A DNA stretch of 54,209 nt from a bacterium (GTDB lineage Bacteria > Bacillota > Bacilli > Lactobacillales > Streptococcaceae). A model generated the notes under the pieces. It saw only the letters and a list, made by a program, of their open reading frames with translations, was not told the origin of the DNA and searched no databases. Below are positions 37,149 through 45,320 of the stretch, piece by piece; within the stretch, counting starts at the first letter, position 1, and each line of letters begins with the position of its first letter. Both the position numbers and the translations under genes were made by a program. The stretch is taken from contig CAJNDD010000012.1 of the NCBI GenBank assembly GCA_905221435.1, forward strand, positions 1 through 54,209. The letters run 5' to 3'.

Positions 37149-38528
37149 ATGCTAAAATTTCCAAAGGATTTTGTCTGGGGTTCCTCCACTTCTGGACCAC
37201 AGACAGAAGGACGAGTGCCGGGTGATGGCAAGGGAGATAATCTCTGGGATTATTGGTATCAGGTGGAGCCAAACCGTTATTACAATGGGATTGGACCTGA
37301 CAAGACATCGACTTTCTATGAGAACTGGGAAAAGGATATTGAGCTTTTGGTAGAGACTGGTCACACAGCCTTCCGAACTTCTATCCAGTGGTCACGCATT
37401 TTCCCGCAGGGCCGTGGAGAGGTCAATCCGCAAGGGGTGACTTTCTACCGTCAGGTTTTTGAGGCTATTAAGGCCAAGGGTATTCGTCTCTTAGTCAATC
37501 TCTATCACTTCGACCTGCCTTTTGCCCTCCAAGAAGACGGCGATGGTTGGGAAAATAAGGGAACCGTCAAGGTTTATGAAGACTATGCTCGTTTTTGTTT
37601 TGAGACTTACGGTGACTTGGTAGACCAATGGATTACCTTTAACGAGCCCATCGTTCCCGTGGAGTTTGGCTATTTTTACGATGCCCACTATCCTCACAAG
37701 GTAGATGCCAAAGCAGCAGTTAAGGTTGCCTATCATACGCAACTGGCTAGTAGTCTTGCGGTTAAGGCTTGTCATGAGATTTTGCCTGATTCCAAGATTG
37801 GGATTGTCCTTAATTTGACACCAGCCTACCCACGTAGCCAGCATCCTGCGGATGTCAAGGCCGCTCGCATTGCGGATCTCTTCCAAGCTCAATCTTTCTT
37901 AGACCCGTCTGTTTTAGGAGCTTATCCAGAAGAATTAGTGGAAATTTTAGCTGAGCATGATTTGCTACCAGAGTACACTGTTGAAGAGTTAGAACTCATT
38001 CGCGAGAATACAGTTGATTTCCTTGGAGTCAATTACTACCAACCTTTGCGCGTTATGGCGCCACGTTTTGCTAAACATCCAGAGAGTCCACTCTTGCCAG
38101 AGCATTTCTACGAACCTTACGTCATGCCAGGCCGTAAGATCAATCCTCACCGCGGTTGGGAGATTTATGAGCAGGGGATTTATGATATTGCCCAAAATAT
38201 CAAAGAAAATTATGGTAATATTGAGTGGATGCTGACAGAGAATGGCATGGGTGTTGAAGGGGAAGACAAGTTCCGTGAGAATGGCATGATTCAGGATGAC
38301 TATCGTATTGACTTTGTCAAAGGGCATCTGCGTGAACTCCACCGTGCCATTGAAGACGGGGCCAACTGTAAGGGTTACTTGATTTGGACCTTTATCGATT
38401 GCTGGTCATGGCTCAATAGTTATAAAAACCGCTATGGTCTAGTTGAGCTTGACTTGGAAACGCAAGAACGCCGCCTGAAGAAATCATGCCACTGGTTCAA
38501 AGAGCTCAGCGACCATAATGGATTTTAA
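37149..38528 (+). CDS. bglA: Glycoside hydrolase family 1, 6-phospho-beta-glucosidase
   Basis: 459 residues. GH1 acid/base motif WITFNEPIVP (about 161-170) and nucleophile motif MLTENGMGVEGED (about 362-374); also FVWGSSTSGPQTEG at the N-terminus and CWSWLNSYKNRYGLV near the end. It hydrolyses PTS-imported beta-glucosides in the cytoplasm. AGAGG lies upstream. The next pneumococcal gene in my memory, glmS, is absent; IS debris follows instead. Confidence 0.92.
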   Translation: MLKFPKDFVWGSSTSGPQTEGRVPGDGKGDNLWDYWYQVEPNRYYNGIGPDKTSTFYENWEKDIELLVETGHTAFRTSIQWSRIFPQGRGEVNPQGVTFYRQVFEAIKAKGIRLLVNLYHFDLPFALQEDGDGWENKGTVKVYEDYARFCFETYGDLVDQWITFNEPIVPVEFGYFYDAHYPHKVDAKAAVKVAYHTQLASSLAVKACHEILPDSKIGIVLNLTPAYPRSQHPADVKAARIADLFQAQSFLDPSVLGAYPEELVEILAEHDLLPEYTVEELELIRENTVDFLGVNYYQPLRVMAPRFAKHPESPLLPEHFYEPYVMPGRKINPHRGWEIYEQGIYDIAQNIKENYGNIEWMLTENGMGVEGEDKFRENGMIQDDYRIDFVKGHLRELHRAIEDGANCKGYLIWTFIDCWSWLNSYKNRYGLVELDLETQERRLKKSCHWFKELSDHNGF

Positions 38529-38555
38529 AAAAGAAATTCTGACTGATTATCTTAA

Positions 38556-39310
38556 GGGACTTTGTCAACTGTAGTGGATTGACGAAAAGTTGCAATCTGG
38601 AGAGGGCTAAATTGATCCTCTCCTTTTTTATATTCAAAGCGATGAGGATTCTAGTTTTAAAGTTTTCAAAGTTTCGTAAGCGAAAAGCATTTCTCTTGGT
38701 GACTTTGATGAAGTTGTTGGTAGCGTCTAGTTTTTCGTTTGAGTAGGGCAGTTCCATTTTGCCCTTATCTTTAAAAAATCTTAAAAAGAGTTTGGAAAAT
38801 AGGATTTATACAAGAAATTGTTTCTTCAATGAGGCTTAAGAATTGGTCAGCCTGTTTTTCTTGAAAATGAAAAAGTTCATAGTGCTTTCGGAGTTTTTGC
38901 TAGTAAGAGAGAATATTTTCAAGAATTCTTTTGTTAGCTAAGTGTATGTGAAAAGTTGGACGATAAAATCGTTTATGATGAGTTTACGGATGTGCTCTCA
39001 GTAGCGTTTGTTATCCGTATATTCATGAGATTTTCTATCCAATTGATTTATGATTTGGATGCGCAGGCGGTTCATAGCCTAGCTGAGATGTTGTACAATG
39101 TGAAAGCAATCGAGAACGATTTTTGCAAAAGGAAAGAGTTTCTTAGAGATGATTTCTTTAGATGTTCCATCATCTAGAACACCCAAGATGATGATGTTCT
39201 TGTCTTTTATTCCCAGTAAGTTTGTGATAAAATTGGGTTGTTCCATAGGATTCTTTCTAATGAAGGATTAGTCACTTTTCATTATAGGTCTTATGGGACT
39301 TTTTTCTACC
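38556..39310 (-). pseudogene. Degenerate ISL3-family (IS1167-like) transposase with internal deletion
   Basis: The right terminal end is at 38556-38577 (GGGACTTTGTCAACTGTAGT). Read on the minus strand from 39246: MEQPNFITNLLGIKDKNIII..., GTSKEI, then directly KKLFPFAKIVLDCFHIVQHLS, stop, AMNRLRIQIINQLDRKSHEY, and later ELFHFQEKQADQFL and PYSNEKLDATNNFIKVTKRN. Compared with full-length ISL3 transposases (about 420 aa), the zinc finger, HTH and first catalytic part (about 190 residues) are missing, and several stops interrupt the rest. It cannot be active. Confidence 0.85.
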
Positions 39311-39340
39311 TTGAATATACAATATAAGTGCACAATAAAA
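39311..39340 (+). mobile_element. Solitary IS30-type left end
   Basis: 30 bases (39311-39340) are identical to the left end of the IS30 relic at 47190-47219, including AAGTGCACAATAAAA. No transposase sequence follows; a palindrome begins three bases later. Probably a deletion derivative or recombination scar. Confidence 0.7.
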
Positions 39341-39342
39341 GA

Positions 39343-39392
39343 GGCTCCATAATTCCTACAGTGCTTTTACCCACTACAGAAATTATAGAGCC
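39343..39392. repeat. Palindromic repeat, copy 1 (possible ISL3-end MITE or terminator)
   Basis: Two 21-nt arms (39343-39363, 39372-39392) enclose CTTTTACC. On the minus strand it begins GGCTCTATAATTTCTGTAGT, similar in style to ISL3 terminal repeats. A second copy is at 48060-48107. On the minus strand it is followed by TCTTTTATT and lies after the protease gene, so it may end that transcript. Confidence 0.65.
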
Positions 39393-39424
39393 AAAAGATT
39401 AACTAGAAATCTGGAATTTTGTGT

Positions 39425-40132
39425 TTAGAAAGATAGACCTAAATTTCTACTAATCAAAACCAGTAGGGCTAATAAGCTAAAAACGATGCCATTAACAATC
39501 ATATGAAGTAAGATTGACATCTCTAAGCGCTCTGTTCTATAGGCTGTCCAAGTTAAAACTGTAGACATTCCTCCGTAGATAAGGAGAGAAGGCAGATTGG
39601 TCGGAGTATGGAGCAAGGCAAAGACAATTGCTCCTACAATAAAGCCTAATTTTTCCCGTCCCCGAAAGATTTTTTTAGGAATAATCCCACGACACAAGAT
39701 TTCCTCACAAATAGGAGCAATCAAGACTAGCAAGAAAAAAGTTGAAATCAAGGAACTATTTTGAACAAAACCATTAATGGCTGATTGATTTCTGGTTGTC
39801 GTCTCATTCATCATGCGAAGCAAAGATGAACCAAACAAGTTGGTAGCAAAAATTACTAGATAACTCAACACCAGGCGAGCCAAGTCTTTTGCTTTGAAAA
39901 AGGATAGATTAAAAGTAGCAAGTTTTGTTTTTCGTGCACCAATAATGAATACAATCAAAACGACAATAGATAGGGCGGCAACGAAGAGCCCTGACTGTAA
40001 AAGTGGAAATTCCTTAACTGCCAGCCAAGCAGCTAGCCCTATGGGAATTTGTGATAGAACAAAAGCCGCTAATAGGATGAGGACCCATATACCTCTGTTT
40101 AAAACTTCTTGCCAGATAGTTTTTTCTTTCAT
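39425..40132 (-). CDS. CPBP-family intramembrane (CAAX-like) protease
   Basis: 235 residues, about seven hydrophobic segments. Catalytic motifs: APICEEILCRGIIP (EExxxR, about 140-153) and FALLHTPTNLPSLL (second histidine). The family includes bacteriocin-immunity and protein-processing glutamate proteases. AAGGAGG lies upstream of the start at 40132. It is transcribed leftward, behind the purine permease but with its own promoter at 40184-40176. Confidence 0.87.
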   Translation of the reverse strand: MKEKTIWQEVLNRGIWVLILLAAFVLSQIPIGLAAWLAVKEFPLLQSGLFVAALSIVVLIVFIIGARKTKLATFNLSFFKAKDLARLVLSYLVIFATNLFGSSLLRMMNETTTRNQSAINGFVQNSSLISTFFLLVLIAPICEEILCRGIIPKKIFRGREKLGFIVGAIVFALLHTPTNLPSLLIYGGMSTVLTWTAYRTERLEMSILLHMIVNGIVFSLLALLVLISRNLGLSF

Positions 40133-40150
40133 AATATACCTCCTTATAAT

Positions 40151-40173
40151 AAAAAAGGGAAGCTCCCCTTTTT
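40151..40173 (-). terminator. Stem-loop between permease and protease genes
   Basis: On the minus strand AAAAAGGGGAGCTTCCCTTTTTT forms a stem ending in a T-run, 13 bp after the permease stop. The promoter of the protease gene overlaps its 5' flank, so it also sits at the 5' end of the protease mRNA. Confidence 0.7.
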
Positions 40174-40175
40174 AT

Positions 40176-40184
40176 ATTATACCA
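40176..40184 (-). promoter_or_regulatory. Extended -10 of the CPBP protease gene
   Basis: On the minus strand TGG-TATAAT (40184-40176), placed immediately after the permease stop codon. Confidence 0.65.
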
Positions 40185-40185
40185 T

Positions 40186-41604
40186 TTATAGTGCCATACT
40201 GATATAGTTAAGGATAAACAAGGCATCCAAAATCCAAATCATCACGTGCACATCCTTGGCTTGACCTTTGACAACTTTTGTCAAGGTGTAAGTCAAGAAA
40301 CCAACTGCAATCCCTTGAGTGATTGAGTAGCTGAAGCCCATAAAGATAGATGTAAAGAAGGCAGGAACAGCCTCAGACATATCATCCCAAGGAATATTTT
40401 TCAAGTTAGAAAGCATCATGATTCCGACGATGATCAAAATCGGCGCTGTTGCAGCTGTCGGAACAATCGCTAGAAGTGGGCTAAAGAAGCTAGAGAGAGC
40501 AAAACAGATTGCAACTACTAGGGCTGTCAAACCAGTACGTCCACCGGCACCGATACCCGCCGCAGACTCAACATAGGTCGTAACGTTTGAAGTACCTGCG
40601 ATGGCACCTACTGAAGTTGCTACCAAGTCAGAGTAAAGAGCTTTGTCCAATTTAGCAGATTCATGGTTTTCACCGCTTGTCGCAACGATACCAACTTTTT
40701 CACCAGTACCGATAAGAGTACCAATTGTGTCAAAAATATCCGTTAGTGAGAAGGCAAGAATAGCCATCAAGGTTTCTGGTAAACGTGAAGTGTTTGAAAT
40801 CAAAGATCCTAAACCTTCTGAACCAAGAGCAGCACCAAACAAAGTTCCTAGATCATTAACCGCTGATGAAAGATTGTTGCTAGCGAAGTCAATCCCTGAC
40901 AAATTCACAACACCAACAGCAATGGCAAGCACAGTCGTTGTTAAAATAGAAAGAATAATTCCACCTTTGATGCCTTTAACAACAAAGAAGATCGTAATGG
41001 CAAGACCAGCAAGAGCCACCAATACTGCTGGAGTATTGAAGTCTACCAATCCTGGAACAGCTGCTGAGTTTGCAGTAAGTGCAGCTTGAGACTTGTCTGC
41101 TCCCTCACCTGCTACAGTATAAGTACCTGGATCGATTGAGAATTTCAAGAGACCAGCATTCTTAATCCCAACATAGGCAAGGAAAACACCAATACCAGCC
41201 GAAATAGCTGAACGAAGTGTTGTAGGAATGGATTCGATGATCATTTTACGAACATTTGTCAAAGTGATAATCAGTGAAATAATTCCACAAATGAAGACCA
41301 TACCAAGAGCTTCTTTCCAAGTATAGCCCATCCCAAATACAACTGTAAATGTGAAGAAGGCATTGAGTCCCATACCTGGTGCTTGTGCGTATGGCAAATT
41401 AGCATAGAAAGCCATCATCAAAGTACCAACTACAGAACCGATAATTGTTGCAAGAAAAACACCCTGAGCAGGCATGTTTGTCTGCGCAAGCATTTGTGGA
41501 TTGACAAAGAGAATATAGCTCATTGCAAAGAATGTTGTTAAACCAGCAAGCACCTCTGTGCGGACATCTGTCCCGTGCTCTTTTAGTTTAAATAGTTTGT
41601 CCAT
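40186..41604 (-). CDS. NCS2-family purine (xanthine/guanine/hypoxanthine) permease
   Basis: 472 residues from the ATG at 41604 (MDKLFKLKEHGTDVRTEVLA), which has GGAG 8 bp upstream; a ten-residue longer reading lacks a ribosome binding site. Twelve or more membrane segments. Family signatures of the AzgA-like branch: GLTTFFAMSYILFVNPQML, APGMGLNAFFTFT and TDIFDTIGTLIGTGEKVG. It imports purine bases. No purine riboswitch is seen; a PurR-box-like sequence lies near the promoter. Confidence 0.92.
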   Translation of the reverse strand: MDKLFKLKEHGTDVRTEVLAGLTTFFAMSYILFVNPQMLAQTNMPAQGVFLATIIGSVVGTLMMAFYANLPYAQAPGMGLNAFFTFTVVFGMGYTWKEALGMVFICGIISLIITLTNVRKMIIESIPTTLRSAISAGIGVFLAYVGIKNAGLLKFSIDPGTYTVAGEGADKSQAALTANSAAVPGLVDFNTPAVLVALAGLAITIFFVVKGIKGGIILSILTTTVLAIAVGVVNLSGIDFASNNLSSAVNDLGTLFGAALGSEGLGSLISNTSRLPETLMAILAFSLTDIFDTIGTLIGTGEKVGIVATSGENHESAKLDKALYSDLVATSVGAIAGTSNVTTYVESAAGIGAGGRTGLTALVVAICFALSSFFSPLLAIVPTAATAPILIIVGIMMLSNLKNIPWDDMSEAVPAFFTSIFMGFSYSITQGIAVGFLTYTLTKVVKGQAKDVHVMIWILDALFILNYISMAL

Positions 41605-41622
41605 TATGAATCTCCTTTTGCT

Positions 41623-41650
41623 TTTTACGAACAATATTGTTATTATACCA
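41623..41650 (-). promoter_or_regulatory. Promoter of the purine permease with a PurR-box-like site
   Basis: Minus strand TGG-TATAAT at 41650-41642. Plus-strand TTTTACGAACAAT (41623-41635) matches the PurR box AWWWCCGAACWWT at 11 of 13 positions, and the palindrome AACAATATTGTT (41630-41641) covers the expected start. Purine-dependent control would be logical but is inferred. Confidence 0.45.
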
Positions 41651-41744
41651 CTTATTATTCACCTTTTCAATATATTTGTTTGAATTATTTAACAAATCAA
41701 AGCAACTATATTTTTTGTTCTTATCTGCTTTTCTTCCTTCTTTT

Positions 41745-41753
41745 TGATATAAT
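41745..41753 (+). promoter_or_regulatory. Extended -10 of the HAD phosphatase gene
   Basis: TGA-TATAAT at 41745-41753, 38 bp before the start, divergent from the permease promoter. Confidence 0.7.
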
Positions 41754-41791
41754 AGAAGACATCTTATCTGGAATCTACTAGGAAGGTTTAT

Positions 41792-42604
41792 ATGACTAAA
41801 AAAATTATTGCAGTCGATTTGGACGGAACCTTGCTCAATAGTGAAAGCAAACTCTCCGATTTCACCAAAGAGACGATCAAAAAAATTTCAGAAAAAGGAC
41901 ACCATGTCATTATTACGACAGGACGTCCTTATCGTATGGCAAAAGACTTCTACCGTGAACTAGAGTTACATACCCCCATGATTAACTTTAACGGCTCCCT
42001 CACCCATCTACCAGGTCAGACTTGGGAGCATGAAAAGTGCTTGACTTTGGATAAAAAATACCTCTTGGATATAGTTAAACGTAAAGAAGATATCCAAGCC
42101 GACTTTATTGCAGGAGAATACCGTAAAAAATTCTATATCACGACTCCGAATGAAGAAATTGCGGATCCTAAACTATTTGGTGTAGAGAATTTCCAGCCAG
42201 AAAATCAATTCAAGCCTGAACTGGTGACCAAGGACCCCAACTGCATCCTCTTGCAAACAAGAGTCGACGATAAATACGCGCTAGCTGATGAGATGAATAG
42301 GTTTTATCAACACCAACTGGCTATTAATACATGGGGAGGCCCTCTCAACATTCTCGAATGTACACCAAAAGGAGTCAACAAAGCATTTGCTTTAGAGTAT
42401 TTGCTCAATGTTATGAATCGCGATAAAAAAGACTTAATTGCCTTTGGAGATGAGCATAACGATCGGGAAATGCTGGCTTTTGCAGGCAAGGGATATGCCA
42501 TGAAAAATGCCAATCCTGCTCTTTTGCCCTATGCCGATGAACAAATTTCATTGACAAATGACCAAGATGGAGTTGCAAAAACTCTCCGAGCTTTATTTTT
42601 GTAA
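41792..42604 (+). CDS. HAD-superfamily phosphatase, Cof type
   Basis: 270 residues. Motif I VDLDGTLLNS (about 8-17), motif II TTGRPYRM, a Cof-type C2 cap, and motif IV IAFGDEHNDREMLAFAG (about 215-231). Typical of sugar-phosphate or nucleotide phosphatases. AGGAAG lies upstream. Monocistronic. The specific substrate cannot be read from sequence. Confidence 0.9.
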   Translation: MTKKIIAVDLDGTLLNSESKLSDFTKETIKKISEKGHHVIITTGRPYRMAKDFYRELELHTPMINFNGSLTHLPGQTWEHEKCLTLDKKYLLDIVKRKEDIQADFIAGEYRKKFYITTPNEEIADPKLFGVENFQPENQFKPELVTKDPNCILLQTRVDDKYALADEMNRFYQHQLAINTWGGPLNILECTPKGVNKAFALEYLLNVMNRDKKDLIAFGDEHNDREMLAFAGKGYAMKNANPALLPYADEQISLTNDQDGVAKTLRALFL

Positions 42605-42766
42605 TACATGCTGGGAGTTGAGGAAGATTCAATTTGAAAAGACAATCCAGTAAATTTTTTAAGACAAAACGCTTAATATCTAGCTCTTTAAATGCTTAAC
42701 ATTAGGAGTTTTTATAATTATGAAGATTTTCTACCAAGAGTATTTGTGTTTTTTTCACAGTCTAGT
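42605..42766 (+). other. Intergenic region upstream of adhP, left half
   Basis: AT-rich. It contains AAAACGCTT (about 42667), a partial cre resemblance, and a 34-codon ATG frame at 42720 that I do not consider a gene. No terminator for the HAD gene is convincing. Confidence 0.4.
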
Positions 42767-42784
42767 CAACCGGTTAATCGATTG
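42767..42784 (+). promoter_or_regulatory. LacI-type pseudo-palindrome upstream of adhP
   Basis: CAACCGGTTAATCGATTG is nearly its own reverse complement (CAAyCGrTTAAyCGrTTG), the style of LacI/GalR-family operators with central CG steps. It lies about 60 bp upstream of the predicted start, so an activating or looping role is possible. The regulator is unknown. Confidence 0.45.
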
Positions 42785-42807
42785 TTTGAGAATTCACATT
42801 CAAATCC

Positions 42808-42842
42808 TTGGAAAAGGCTTTCATTTGTGATATAATACACAT
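42808..42842 (+). promoter_or_regulatory. adhP promoter with Rex-like operator
   Basis: TTGGAA (42808-42813), 17 bp, extended -10 TGA-TATAAT (42828-42836). TTGTGATATAATACACAT (42825-42842) matches the Rex operator TTGTGAAATATTTCACAA at about 14 of 18 bases and covers the -10. Rex senses NADH/NAD+ and represses alcohol dehydrogenase genes in Gram-positives, which fits adhP. Confidence 0.65.
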
Positions 42843-42939
42843 ATAAAAAGAAGAGAGCTCAGCAATTTGACTCTATTTGACGCAAAAATCAATCCAGTCT
42901 ATTTATCTCTGTTCTCAGAAAATATCAAGGAGGATAGCT

Positions 42940-43959
42940 ATGAAAGCTGTTGTTGTAAATCCAGAAAGCACTGGTGTTGTCATTGAGGAAAAAGTACTCC
43001 GCCCACTAAAAACTGGGGAAGCGCTTGTTGAAGTGGAATATTGTGGGGTTTGTCACACGGATCTTCACGTTGCTCATGGGGACTTCGGTCAAGTGCCTGG
43101 TCGTGTTCTAGGACATGAAGGTATCGGTATCGTCAAGGAAGTTGCTCCGGATGTCCAAAGCCTTAAAGTTGGTGACCGTGTCAGCATTGCTTGGTTCTTT
43201 GAAGGCTGTGGCACTTGCGAATACTGTACAACTGGTCGCGAAACTCTCTGCCGTACAGTAAAAAATGCTGGCTACTCAGTAGATGGTGGTATGGCAGAAC
43301 AATGTATCGTAACAGCGGATTATGCTGTTAAAGTTCCGGATGGACTTGATCCAGCTCAAGCTTCTTCAATCACATGTGCTGGTGTAACAACCTATAAAGC
43401 TATTAAAGAAGCAAAGGTTGAGCCAGGACAATGGGTAGTTCTCTATGGTGCTGGTGGTCTAGGTAACCTAGCTGTTCAATACGCCAAAAAAGTATTCAAC
43501 GCTCATGTTATCGCAGTTGATATCAACAATGATAAACTGGCTCTTGCCAAAGAAGTTGGCGCCGACATCGTTATCAATGGACTGGAAGTTGAAGACGTTC
43601 CAGGACTTATCAAAGAAAAAACAAATGGGGGAGCTCACTCAGCTGTCGTAACTGCTGTGTCTAAAGTTGCCTTTAACCAAGCCGTTGATTCCGTTCGTGC
43701 TGGTGGTCGCGTAGTAGCTGTTGGTCTTCCTTCTGAAATGATGGAACTCAGCATCGTAAAAACAGTTCTAGATGGAATTCAAGTGATTGGTTCTCTTGTT
43801 GGAACTCGTAAGGACTTGGAAGAAGCCTTCCAATTTGGAGCAGAAGGTCTGGTAGTGCCTGTAGTTCAAAAACGTCCAGTAGAAGATGCTGTAGCTATTT
43901 TCGATGAAATGGAAAAAGGCCAAATCCAAGGACGTATGGTACTGGATTTCACACACTAA
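42940..43959 (+). CDS. adhP: Zinc-dependent alcohol dehydrogenase
   Basis: 339 residues from ATG 42940 ([20 protein letters not shown]) behind AAGGAGG; longer in-frame readings are not supported. Medium-chain dehydrogenase: catalytic zinc residues in CGVCHTDLH and GHEGIGIV, structural zinc cysteines CGTCEYC...C (about 92-106), and the NAD-binding loop [15 protein letters not shown]. It reduces acetaldehyde to ethanol, regenerating NAD+. Monocistronic with terminator. Confidence 0.94.
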   Translation: MKAVVVNPESTGVVIEEKVLRPLKTGEALVEVEYCGVCHTDLHVAHGDFGQVPGRVLGHEGIGIVKEVAPDVQSLKVGDRVSIAWFFEGCGTCEYCTTGRETLCRTVKNAGYSVDGGMAEQCIVTADYAVKVPDGLDPAQASSITCAGVTTYKAIKEAKVEPGQWVVLYGAGGLGNLAVQYAKKVFNAHVIAVDINNDKLALAKEVGADIVINGLEVEDVPGLIKEKTNGGAHSAVVTAVSKVAFNQAVDSVRAGGRVVAVGLPSEMMELSIVKTVLDGIQVIGSLVGTRKDLEEAFQFGAEGLVVPVVQKRPVEDAVAIFDEMEKGQIQGRMVLDFTH

Positions 43960-43980
43960 GTTAATGATAGAATTGGGAAA

Positions 43981-44015
43981 CGAAAGATTGCTCACTTGCA
44001 GTCTTTCGTTTTGTT
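43981..44015 (+). terminator. Terminator after adhP
   Basis: CGAAAGATTGC (43981-43991) and GCAGTCTTTCG (43998-44008), then TTTTGTTTT. Confidence 0.88.
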
Positions 44016-44164
44016 TTCAATTTATTTTCAAAAAATAGCTCGTTTTCATTATTTTTATATTAAATTTTAATTCTTTTTATGAATATATACTTAAAAAAAC
44101 TTTGTATATTAACATTTTGTAAACAAGTTTTCATCAAGAATAGTCACATATTTATAAGAAATGG

Positions 44165-44193
44165 TTGATTTTTATATGAAAACGGTTTATACT
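44165..44193 (+). promoter_or_regulatory. manLMN promoter with cre-like site
   Basis: TTGATT (44165-44170), 17 bp, TATACT (44188-44193). TGAAAACGGTTTAT (44177-44190) matches the CcpA cre consensus TGNAARCGNWWWCA at 12 of 14 positions and covers the spacer and -10. Carbon-catabolite control of the mannose PTS is plausible. Confidence 0.6.
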
Positions 44194-44256
44194 TAAAGTT
44201 AGGCTTAAAGTTTTCTTAAACAAATAGTCAAACATTTTAAAGGAGGAATGACAATA

Positions 44257-45246
44257 ATGAGTATCGGAATCATTATTGCGAGCCACGGCGAATTTGCTGC
44301 GGGTATTCATCAGTCCGGATCTATGATCTTTGGTGAACAAGAAAAGGTTCAAGTTGTAACCTTTATGCCAAATGAAGGTCCAGATGATTTATACGCTAAG
44401 ATCAATAACGCTGTTGCTGCATTTGACGCAGAAGATGAGGTTCTAGTATTGGCTGACCTTTGGAGTGGATCTCCATTCAACCAAGCTAGCCGCGTGATGG
44501 GAGAAAATCCAGAACGTAAATTTGCCATCATCACAGGACTTAACTTGCCGATGTTGATCCAAGCCTACACAGAGCGCCTGATGGACGCTACTGCAGGTGT
44601 GGAAAAAGTCGCTGCGAACATCATTAAAGAAGCCAAAGATGGCATCAAGGCTCTTCCAGAAGAGCTTAACCCAGTTGAGGAAGTTGCAACTGCTGCAGCT
44701 GCTCCTGCTGCCCAAGCTGCTATTCCAGAAGGAACAGTTATCGGTGACGGTAAACTGAAGATCAACCTTGCTCGTCTAGACACTCGTCTCCTTCACGGTC
44801 AGGTTGCCACTGCTTGGACTCCAGATTCAAAAGCAGATCGTATTATCGTTGCTTCAGACAATGTTGCAAATGACGAATTACGTAAAGAATTGATCAAACA
44901 AGCAGCTCCTAACGGAGTAAAAGCAAACGTTGTTCCAATTCAAAAATTGATCGACGTTGCAAAAGACCCACGTTTTGGTGACACTCATGCCCTTATCTTG
45001 TTTGAAACTCCGCAAGATGCACTTCGTGCAATCGAAGGTGGCGTGCCAATCAAGACCCTTAACGTTGGTTCTATGGCTCACTCAACAGGTAAAACAATGA
45101 TTAACAACGTTTTGTCTATGGACAAAGAAGACGTTGCAACCTTTGAAAAAATGCGTGACCTCGGTGTTGAATTTGACGTACGTAAAGTACCAAACGACAC
45201 GAAAAAAGATTTGTTTGACTTGATTAACAAAGCGAACGTCCAATAA
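44257..45246 (+). CDS. manL: Mannose/glucose PTS transporter, EIIAB component
   Basis: 329 residues from ATG 44257 ([20 protein letters not shown]); ATG 44248 abuts AAAGGAGG (44240-44247) and is too close to be used. EIIA domain 1-135 with phospho-accepting His in ASHGEFA (about residue 10). An Ala/Pro linker ([10 protein letters not shown]) follows, then the EIIB domain from about 165 with its phospho-His in [13 protein letters not shown]. It passes phosphate to the incoming sugar; in streptococci ManL also affects catabolite repression. First gene of manLMN. Confidence 0.96.
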   Translation: MSIGIIIASHGEFAAGIHQSGSMIFGEQEKVQVVTFMPNEGPDDLYAKINNAVAAFDAEDEVLVLADLWSGSPFNQASRVMGENPERKFAIITGLNLPMLIQAYTERLMDATAGVEKVAANIIKEAKDGIKALPEELNPVEEVATAAAAPAAQAAIPEGTVIGDGKLKINLARLDTRLLHGQVATAWTPDSKADRIIVASDNVANDELRKELIKQAAPNGVKANVVPIQKLIDVAKDPRFGDTHALILFETPQDALRAIEGGVPIKTLNVGSMAHSTGKTMINNVLSMDKEDVATFEKMRDLGVEFDVRKVPNDTKKDLFDLINKANVQ

Positions 45247-45250
45247 TTTT

Positions 45251-45281
45251 AATCTGTTTTATCATTTTTGAAAACAGGATT
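45251..45281 (+). promoter_or_regulatory. Intercistronic stem-loop between manL and manM
   Basis: AATC-TGTTTT (45251-45260) pairs with AAAACAGGATT (45271-45281) with one bulge, and no T-run follows. It may stabilise or process the manL mRNA relative to the membrane subunits. Confidence 0.4.
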
Positions 45282-45320
45282 AAATACTTTATTAAAACTA
45301 AATAGAAAAGGAATAAAACC

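Noticed and set aside
41605..41744. Purine riboswitch upstream of the permease
   Set aside because: No purine aptamer core or terminator hairpin; the leader is only about 30 nt.
42720..42824. 34-codon ATG frame between the HAD gene and adhP
   Set aside because: It overlaps the LacI-like palindrome and the adhP promoter region, the ribosome binding site is too far away, and the product has no recognisable features.
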